NCBI GenBank assembly: GCA_934477985.1
Contig: CAKSOR010000043.1
Coordinates: 1 to 11,597 of the forward strand
Source of the DNA: an uncultured Eubacteriales bacterium
GTDB lineage: Bacteria; Bacillota; Clostridia; Oscillospirales; CAG-272
Direction: 5' to 3'
Length of the DNA: 11,597 nt
Shown here: in pieces, positions 6,935 to 11,597 of the stretch
Layout of the letters: every line of letters begins with the position of its first letter
Position numbering within the stretch: the stretch's first letter is position 1
Made by a program: the position numbers and the translations under genes
The notes under the pieces: model-generated
The model's input: only the letters and a program-made list of their open reading frames with translations
Database searches by the model: none
What the model was told of the DNA's origin: nothing

Positions 6935-7285
6935 TTATTTAGTGTCCCATCCGGCGTAAAGAGTTACATCCCCGGTCAGAGTTTCTTCAGAAAAAATCCA
7001 TTTGTTTTTAAGATCCCGGTCAAGATACCATCCTGTGAAGACGTATCCTTCCCTGACCGGCGCGGCGGGCTCTGTCAGAAGCTCGCCGTAGTATCCCCTG
7101 ACCGGCGCGATGTAAGACCCGCCGTCGGTGTCGAAGTTTATCACGAAACCGTTGTTGTTCACGACGATCACCATGACGATGACCAGCGCGAGCACCGCCA
7201 CCGCGATGACTATATTCACGGTCTTCACTGAGACCTTTACGTGCCGGTACAGTCCTCCGGCCGCTTTGTCGCGCTTTTCGTCCAT
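6935..7285 (-). CDS. Small single-pass membrane protein with one InlB B-repeat (Flg_new-like)
   Basis: Encodes 116 residues. A basic cytoplasmic N-terminus (1-21) is followed by one strongly hydrophobic helix (about 24-42). An outside domain of about 70 residues then carries one InlB B-repeat: VINFDTDGGS (48-57), PVREGYVFTGWYLD (76-89) and VTLYAGW (107-113). These repeats are small beta-grasp-like folds found in surface and cell-wall proteins of Bacillota. Topology by the positive-inside rule places the repeat outside. The start has AAAGGA 7 nt upstream and lies 19 nt after the mglC stop, so it is translated as the last gene of the sugar importer operon. Its function is unknown. Possibilities are an accessory or stabilising subunit of the permease or a local cell-wall contact. 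It is not a ligand-binding protein by size. Stop is TAA. Confidence 0.85.
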   Translation of the reverse strand: MDEKRDKAAGGLYRHVKVSVKTVNIVIAVAVLALVIVMVIVVNNNGFVINFDTDGGSYIAPVRGYYGELLTEPAAPVREGYVFTGWYLDRDLKNKWIFSEETLTGDVTLYAGWDTK

Positions 7286-7304
7286 GATGTTGTCCTTTCT
7301 GAAC

Positions 7305-8390
7305 TTACTTTCTGACGAGGTACTTTCTCATATCTACCGCGCAGGCGATGAGGATGATGAGACCCTTGATGATATACAGCATGTTCTGCGAGACCGAGAG
7401 GAAGGTGAGTCCGGTGAAGATGATCTGGAGAAGCAGGACACCGACCACGATGCCGCTGATCTTACCGGTACCGCCGACGAACGAGACGCCGCCGATTACG
7501 CACGCCGCGATCGCGTCGGATTCATAGTTGAGTCCGGTGTTCGCCGAGCAGGAAGCGATTCGAGCGCCCTCGATGAAGCCGGTGATGCCGTACATCACGC
7601 CCGCGAGTACGAAGACTCCGACGATAGTCCAGAAGACATTGACGCCCGAGACGTTCGCCGCGTCCTCATTCGAACCGACCGCGAACATGTTCTTTCCGAA
7701 GGTCGTCTTGTTCCAGATGACCCACATGATCGCCGTGAGTATGATTGCGTAGAGCACATATTTCGGAACAGCCACGCCGCCGATAGTGAAGAGCGTGCCC
7801 TTGACGAACTCAAGGTAGCCCTCGTCAAGACCCGAGAGAGTCTGACCGTTGTTTCCGCCGATCATGAGGTAGAGAAGGACAGTACCGAAGACAATCAGCT
7901 GAGTCGAGAGCGTTACGATGAAGGGATGGAGCTTGAACTTAGCTACGAAGAAGCCGTTGACAAGTCCGACCAGAGCGCCGGTCAGGATGACAACCAGAAG
8001 CACGAGCCAGAGCGGCATTACGCCGATGCCCTTGAACATCTTGCTGGCGTAGGAAGCGACCTGAAGCAGCGAAGCCGCGATGCAGGCGGTCAGTCCGACT
8101 GTACGGCCCGCCGAAATATCAGTACCGGTGAGGACGATACATCCGGCGATACCGAGCGCTATCGGCAGCTTAGCCGCCGTCAGCGAGATGATGTTGATTA
8201 TGGAGGAGAGCGACAGGAAGCTCGGCTGGAGTATCCAGATGACTATGACCGCGAGGAGAATGACGATTACCATCGCGTTGTTGAAGAAGAAGTCGGTTAC
8301 CCTGCGGCGCTTGTCGCGCTTGTCGAGAGCCTTGAAGGCTTCCCATCCGGCTTTGGTCTTCTCTATTTTGGCTGCGAATATGTTTTGCAT
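7305..8390 (-). CDS. mglC: Galactose/methyl galactoside ABC importer, permease subunit
   Basis: Encodes 361 residues of the BPD_transp_2 family (MglC/RbsC/XylH group), the channel through which the bound sugar enters. The start is the ATG at 8388-8390, nine nt after AAGGAG; a TTG 9 nt earlier would overlap the Shine-Dalgarno sequence. A charged cytoplasmic N-terminus (about 1-35) precedes many hydrophobic segments, beginning with NAMVIVILLAVIVIWIL. Family motifs: ALGIAGCIVLTGTDISAGRTVGL, NGFFVAKFKLHPFIVTL, and near the end the coupling region FGKNMFAVGSNEDAANVSGV and ACVIGGVSFVGGTG. It follows mglA across a 175-bp gap holding a heptamer-repeat hairpin, and is followed 19 nt later by the small membrane protein. 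Sugar specificity is inferred from neighbouring MglB. Confidence 0.93.
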   Translation of the reverse strand: MQNIFAAKIEKTKAGWEAFKALDKRDKRRRVTDFFFNNAMVIVILLAVIVIWILQPSFLSLSSIINIISLTAAKLPIALGIAGCIVLTGTDISAGRTVGLTACIAASLLQVASYASKMFKGIGVMPLWLVLLVVILTGALVGLVNGFFVAKFKLHPFIVTLSTQLIVFGTVLLYLMIGGNNGQTLSGLDEGYLEFVKGTLFTIGGVAVPKYVLYAIILTAIMWVIWNKTTFGKNMFAVGSNEDAANVSGVNVFWTIVGVFVLAGVMYGITGFIEGARIASCSANTGLNYESDAIAACVIGGVSFVGGTGKISGIVVGVLLLQIIFTGLTFLSVSQNMLYIIKGLIILIACAVDMRKYLVRK

Positions 8391-8416
8391 TTTTGACAAC
8401 TCCTTTTCGATTCAAC

Positions 8417-8549
8417 TATTCATTATTCATCCTTCATTACTCACCGTTCACTATTCATCGACACCTTTGGCTTGGTCTGCTTGGTTACGTGCCTGCCAGC
8501 CGTCAGCTTTCTTAATGAATATTGAATAATGATTAGTGAATAATGAATA
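8417..8549. repeat. Inverted arrays of a degenerate heptamer (mglA-mglC gap)
   Basis: Six tandem 7-bp units run from 8417 to 8458 (TATTCAT, TATTCAT, CCTTCAT, TACTCAC, CGTTCAC, TATTCAT). Five units of the complementary type run from 8515 to 8549 (ATGAATA, TTGAATA, ATGATTA, GTGAATA, ATGAATA). The arms can pair imperfectly around a 56-bp GC-richer loop. No open frame with a ribosome binding site is inside. This fills most of the gap between mglA and mglC. Confidence 0.85.
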
Positions 8550-8565
8550 ATACAGGCTCGCCTTA

Positions 8566-10062
8566 TTAAGCGTACTTTGCGGCTAAAGCCATTATTTCTT
8601 CCTGATTTGTGGTCTTCGCGTCCACCGTTCCGGCAAGCCTGCCGCCGGACATGACCATTATCCGGTCACATACGCCTAACAGCTCCGGCATCTCGGACGA
8701 CACCATGATTACCGTCCTGCCCTCGTTCGCGAGGTTCAGTATCAGCTGATAGATCTCATACTTCGCGCCGACATCTATTCCGCGCGTCGGTTCGTCGAGC
8801 AGCAGCACCGTCGGGTCGGTCAGCAACCAGCGTCCCAGAATAACCTTCTGCTGGTTTCCTCCCGAGAGGCTGCGTATCTTCGTCTCCTGAGTCGGAGTCT
8901 TGACTCTCATCGACTTTATGCACCAGTCGGTCGCGTCGCGCATCTTCTTTTCGCTCAGAAGCGGTCCTGTGTGATCCTTCCTGAGACTCGAGATGACCGT
9001 GTTCTCGCGGATATTCAGGATTCCGAAGATTCCGGTCGCCCGGCGCTCCTCGGTCAGCAGCGCGAAGCCGTTCCTTATCGAGTCCTGCGGATTCCTGTTC
9101 TTTATCTTCTTGCCGTCGAGCGTGATCTCGCCGCTCTTGCGCGCCGCGACCCCGAACAGGGTCTCAAGCACCTCGGTGCGTCCCGAGCCGTCGAGTCCGG
9201 CGATTCCCAGAACCTCTCCGCGCTTCGCCTCGAACGAGACGTCGCGAAGGTGCGAGTACTCGCCTGAGAGATGCTCGACCTTGAGAAGCACTCCGTCCGG
9301 CTTGTTGGTCTTAGGCGGGTAGCGGTTGGTGAGCTCGCGTCCGACCATCAGCTTGATGATCTCGTTCATCGTGAGCTCCTTCGCGGGCTTCGTGGCGATC
9401 CACTTGCCGTCGCGCATGACCGTGACGTCGTCGGATATGCGGAGAATCTCCTCCATTTTGTGTGAGATGTATATGATGCCGCAGCCGCGTTTCTTGAGCA
9501 TGTCGATTATCCGGAAGAGGTGCTCGACCTCCTCCTCGGTCAGCGATGAGGTCGGCTCGTCAAAGACGATGACCTTCGAGTTGAACGAGACCGCCTTCGC
9601 GATCTCGACCATCTGGCGCTGCGAGACCGGCATCTTGGACATTATCGTTTTCGGGTCGACATTCACCTCAAGCTCCTCAAAGAGCTTTTTGGTGGCGTCG
9701 TACATCTTCTTCTCACTCGTGAGCGGGATGCCGGGGGCGACCTTCGGGAATCTTCCGAGCCACATATTGTCCATGACGTTGCGTTTGAGAGCCTGATTCA
9801 GCTCCTGATGCACCATCGCGACTCCGTGCTCGAGCGCTTCCTTCGAGTTGCGGAAGTTCACTTCCTGTCCCTCGAGGAAAATCTTTCCGTCGTCCTTCTG
9901 ATAGACTCCGAACAGACATTTCATCAGCGTCGACTTGCCCGCGCCGTTCTCGCCCATCAGAGCGTGCACCGTTCCCGCGCGCACCGTCAGCGAAACGTTG
10001 TCGAGCGCCTTGACGCCCGGGAACTCCTTGCATATATTTTCCATTTGAAGCAGTTCTGCCAT
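8566..10062 (-). CDS. mglA: Galactose/methyl galactoside ABC importer, twin ATPase subunit
   Basis: Encodes 498 residues with two fused ABC domains that power sugar import at the inner face of the membrane. First domain: Walker A GENGAGKST (37-45), Q-loop VHQE (84-87), signature VSQRQ (146-150), Walker B VIVFDEP (164-170) and switch His201. Second domain: the degenerate Walker A GLDGSGRTE (289-297) typical of the MglA/RbsA/XylG group, signature LSGGNQQ (399-405), Walker B VLLLDEP (419-425), and Ser (VSSE) in place of the switch His. Start MAELLQMENI at 10060-10062 is preceded by GGAGGG at 9 nt. An ATG 27 bp further upstream (10087-10089) overlaps a heptamer unit and would include the Shine-Dalgarno sequence, so it is rejected. 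The gene lies between mglB and mglC, separated from both by repeat-rich gaps. Stop is TAA. Confidence 0.95.
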   Translation of the reverse strand: MAELLQMENICKEFPGVKALDNVSLTVRAGTVHALMGENGAGKSTLMKCLFGVYQKDDGKIFLEGQEVNFRNSKEALEHGVAMVHQELNQALKRNVMDNMWLGRFPKVAPGIPLTSEKKMYDATKKLFEELEVNVDPKTIMSKMPVSQRQMVEIAKAVSFNSKVIVFDEPTSSLTEEEVEHLFRIIDMLKKRGCGIIYISHKMEEILRISDDVTVMRDGKWIATKPAKELTMNEIIKLMVGRELTNRYPPKTNKPDGVLLKVEHLSGEYSHLRDVSFEAKRGEVLGIAGLDGSGRTEVLETLFGVAARKSGEITLDGKKIKNRNPQDSIRNGFALLTEERRATGIFGILNIRENTVISSLRKDHTGPLLSEKKMRDATDWCIKSMRVKTPTQETKIRSLSGGNQQKVILGRWLLTDPTVLLLDEPTRGIDVGAKYEIYQLILNLANEGRTVIMVSSEMPELLGVCDRIMVMSGGRLAGTVDAKTTNQEEIMALAAKYA

Positions 10063-10090
10063 ATTGTTGCTCCCTCCATAATTATTCATC

Positions 10091-10206
10091 AGATCTGTCC
10101 GATAACCCGACTTCAGCGTATCAGATTGGCGACGGAAGCCGGCAATTCTGATGAGCTGGCTTTGCCAGCTCTTTGGTATAATTCGGGAGGGTTATCGAAC
10201 AGCTCT
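10091..10206. repeat. MITE-like element with 18-bp inverted ends and two internal hairpins
   Basis: Left arm 10091-10108 and right arm 10189-10206 are inverted copies matching at 16 of 18 positions (core CGATAACCC / GGGTTATCG). Inside are two abutting hairpins: ATCAGATTG with CAATTCTGAT (10120-10128 / 10143-10152) and GAGCTGGC-TTT-GCCAGCTC (10153-10171). The layout is a three-way junction. TTATTCA occurs directly on both sides (10082-10088 and 10208-10214), which could be a target duplication or adjacent heptamer units. There is no coding potential. Confidence 0.75.
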
Positions 10207-10208
10207 GT

Positions 10209-10292
10209 TATTCACTATTCATTCTTCATTACTCATTACGGTCCGGACGTCGGCTTAATGAATAATGAATATTGAAGAATGAATAATGATTA
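10209..10292. repeat. Inverted arrays of a degenerate heptamer (mglB-mglA gap)
   Basis: Four units at 10209-10236 (TATTCAC, TATTCAT, TCTTCAT, TACTCAT) face five complementary units at 10258-10292 (ATGAATA, ATGAATA, TTGAAGA, ATGAATA, ATGATTA). They lie around a short spacer containing the palindrome GTCCGGAC. Same design as the element at 8417-8549. Confidence 0.85.
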
Positions 10293-10296
10293 ATTT

Positions 10297-10334
10297 CCGG
10301 GGGGCTCGCGCCCCCCGGAGTGCCATCCGGCACT
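10297..10334 (-). promoter_or_regulatory. Strong hairpins just after mglB (mRNA stabiliser or partial terminator)
   Basis: CCGGGGGGC-TCGC-GCCCCCCGG (10297-10318) is a perfect 9-bp GC stem. Next to it, AGTGCC-ATCC-GGCACT (10319-10334) overlaps the mglB stop codon. On the minus strand the sequence after the stem is AAATTAAT, without a T-run, so it is not a standard terminator. Such hairpins after binding-protein genes in sugar-importer operons commonly protect the upstream mRNA and raise binding protein relative to permease; that role is inferred here. Confidence 0.7.
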
Positions 10335-11404
10335 CAGCCAAGATATGCGGAGTATGGGATATTTACTCTCCAGTTGCCGACGAGCTTTGCGCTGTCGATT
10401 CCCTCGAGCGCCGACTTTCCTTCGGTGAAGTTATCGGTGATTGTCTTGAGAGCCTCAGCCATTCCGTCGCCGTCCTGCTTGATCGTACCGATCATAGAGC
10501 CGTTCTGGATAGCCGACTGAGCCGCCGGTGTAGCGTCAACGCCGAATACCGGGATAACCGTCTTGCCAGCGTTGTTATAGCCTGCCGCCTGGAGTGCCGA
10601 GATCGCGCCGAGAGCCATCTCATCGTTGTTCGCGATGACAAGCTCGACCATGTTCTTGTTGCCTTCGCTGTACTGAGCAAGGATCGTGCTCATATAGTTG
10701 GTAGCCGCCGCGGACGACCACAGACCGTCCTGGTCGACGAGGTACTTACTGGAGTTGGAAGCGTCGTAGAAGCTGAGCTCGGGCTTGCCGGCAGCCTTGA
10801 GGATCTTGTTGGCGTCCTCGACTGCGTACTGGGTGCGGGCGATAGCCTCGAGGTTGCCCTCCTGACCCTTGAACATGACGTAGCTGATCTTGCCGTCGCC
10901 GTTGAGGTCGACCTTGTCGTAGTTCTCAACGAGGTAGTTACCGATCATCTCGCCCTGCATGTGACCTGCCATCTCGTAGTCGGTTCCGACGAATACGCAC
11001 TTGTCGTAGCTCGAGACAACCGACTCATCGACCGAGCGGTTGAAGAAGATGACCGGGATTCCGGCGTTCTTCGCGAGGTTGACGATGTTCTGAGCGGCGT
11101 CGTTCGAACCGGTGTCGACGACGTTGACGATCAGGGTCTTCGCGCCCTTGGTGATAGCGGTCTGAACCTGCTCGGTCTGAGTGGTCTGGTTACCGTTAGC
11201 GTCGTAGTCCTGGAACTTATATCCGGCGTCCTTGAGGAGCTTGTCCATCGCGGTGCGGACGGTCGAGATATAGGTGTCGCTGAAGGTGTAGTAGAAGACA
11301 GCTACGTCTCCCTTGGTTCCACCAGCGGTCGAGCCGCAGGAGGTGAAGGCGAATACTGCCATGAGAATCGCTAAGGTAAGCGCTAAGATTTTTCTGGTTT
11401 TCAT
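10334..11404 (-). CDS. mglB: Galactose/glucose-binding lipoprotein of the mgl importer
   Basis: Encodes 356 residues. The signal peptide MKTRKILALTLAILMAVFAF-TS-Cys23 gives a lipid-anchored protein outside the membrane that delivers sugar to MglA/MglC. It belongs to the periplasmic-binding-protein-like I fold. The calcium loop DLNGDGKIS (166-174) matches the E. coli protein. By ungapped motif comparison from memory with E. coli MglB, Asp43, Asn122, Arg190, Trp229, the Asn of ANND (259/260) and Asp290 line up with sugar contacts. However, the His152, Asp154 and Asn256 positions are Asn184, Glu186 and Gln310 here, so sugar preference could differ. The start at 11402-11404 has AGGAAGG about 10 nt upstream. 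It is the first gene of the operon. The 271-bp gap to mglA carries a GC-rich hairpin, a heptamer hairpin and a MITE-like element. Stop is TGA. Confidence 0.94.
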   Translation of the reverse strand: MKTRKILALTLAILMAVFAFTSCGSTAGGTKGDVAVFYYTFSDTYISTVRTAMDKLLKDAGYKFQDYDANGNQTTQTEQVQTAITKGAKTLIVNVVDTGSNDAAQNIVNLAKNAGIPVIFFNRSVDESVVSSYDKCVFVGTDYEMAGHMQGEMIGNYLVENYDKVDLNGDGKISYVMFKGQEGNLEAIARTQYAVEDANKILKAAGKPELSFYDASNSSKYLVDQDGLWSSAAATNYMSTILAQYSEGNKNMVELVIANNDEMALGAISALQAAGYNNAGKTVIPVFGVDATPAAQSAIQNGSMIGTIKQDGDGMAEALKTITDNFTEGKSALEGIDSAKLVGNWRVNIPYSAYLG

Positions 11405-11439
11405 TTTGTTGAAACCTTCCTTTCTCTTGTTGTGATAAT

Positions 11440-11468
11440 ATTATACAACACATCGGGGAAAATTGAAA
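11440..11468 (-). promoter_or_regulatory. Probable mgl operon promoter
   Basis: On the minus strand a perfect TATAAT (11440-11445) is preceded at 17 nt by a poor -35 TTTCAA (11463-11468), as expected for an activator-dependent promoter. The -10 overlaps the perfect palindrome ATAATATTAT, flanked by TTGTG and ACAAC, which may be an operator. The leader would be about 29 nt. Confidence 0.55.
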
Positions 11469-11523
11469 TAGAATAAACTACTCTGAATGTTCGAAAATCT
11501 ACGGTGAATTTTTTACCATACGC

Positions 11524-11552
11524 TTGAAATTTCACGCGCGATATGATATAAT
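11524..11552 (+). promoter_or_regulatory. Divergent near-consensus promoter at right edge
   Basis: TTGAAA (11524-11529), 17-nt spacer, TATAAT (11547-11552) with an extended TGa directly before the -10. It points right, away from the mgl operon, toward the start codon at 11590. Confidence 0.8.
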
Positions 11553-11589
11553 ATCCGTACAGTCATTTATTGTTGCCCGGGAGGTCAGG

Positions 11590-11597
11590 ATGTATAC
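11590..11597 (+). CDS. Start of an unidentified rightward gene (cut by window end)
   Basis: ATG at 11590-11592 follows GGGAGG at 5 nt and lies about 30 nt after the predicted transcript start of the divergent promoter. Only Met-Tyr can be read, so no function can be given. Genes divergent from mgl operons are often their regulators, but that is only a contextual guess. Confidence 0.5.

Noticed and set aside
7128..8396. Long open frame of 422 codons opposite mglC
   Set aside because: Asp/Glu/Arg-rich shadow of a membrane-protein gene; no ribosome binding site, and mglC has clear family motifs.
8417..8549. CRISPR array
   Set aside because: Units are 7 bp, degenerate, directly tandem and inverted, with no spacers and no cas genes.
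10153..10171. Intrinsic terminator from GAGCTGGC-TTT-GCCAGCTC
   Set aside because: Neither direction has more than three T after the stem, and it lies inside a larger inverted element.
10297..10318. Intrinsic terminator between mglB and mglA
   Set aside because: The stem is strong, but the minus-strand tail is AAATTAAT without a U-run, so only partial termination or mRNA protection is supportable.
10286..11374. Open frame of 362 codons opposite mglB
   Set aside because: Shadow frame starting inside the heptamer and GC hairpin region; no family features.
1..11597. Genome-wide recoding of TGA to Trp or Gly
   Set aside because: TGA ends the kinase, binding-protein, hom and mglB frames at the lengths expected for their families.

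Overview
The window looks like a chromosomal segment from an uncultured, medium-to-high-GC anaerobe of the Bacillota, most likely class Clostridia. Supporting signs are strong AGGAGG-type ribosome binding sites, TTGACA/TATAAT promoters, lipoprotein binding proteins, an InlB/Flg_new repeat protein and a Clostridia-style mgl transporter. This placement is inference from gene content only. The standard code is in use: TGA ends several intact genes.

Left part (1-2266, + strand): the C-terminal two thirds of an FGGY-family carbohydrate kinase, closest to sedoheptulokinases, is followed by a clan GH-J (GH32-like) glycosidase gene. That gene is broken by an in-frame TGA four codons after the putative acid/base Glu. 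A strong terminator follows. Facing it on the minus strand (2357-3841) is an orphan lipoprotein solute-binding protein. It has a textbook-perfect promoter, with a palindrome around the -10 box and a second one just downstream of the predicted transcript start.

Middle part (3973-6695, - strand): homoserine dehydrogenase (threonine/methionine branch) and an ALDH3-type aldehyde dehydrogenase. Two diverged copies of a palindromic repeat bracket the aldehyde dehydrogenase gene.

Right part (6935-11404, - strand): a galactose/methyl-galactoside-type ABC importer operon, transcribed leftward as mglB (binding lipoprotein), mglA (twin ATPase) and mglC (permease). It ends with a small single-pass membrane protein carrying one extracellular InlB B-repeat. 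The mglB-mglA and mglA-mglC gaps are unusually long and full of inverted repeats. Both contain hairpin-forming arrays of a degenerate heptamer (TATTCAT / ATGAATA). The mglB-mglA gap also holds a GC-rich hairpin and a MITE-like element with 18-bp inverted ends and two inner hairpins. A divergent near-consensus promoter and the first codons of a rightward gene lie at the right edge.

I see no tRNA, rRNA, CRISPR array, transposase or phage gene. The most unusual material is the set of intergenic repeat elements and the mgl-linked InlB-repeat protein, not a recognisable new multi-gene system.
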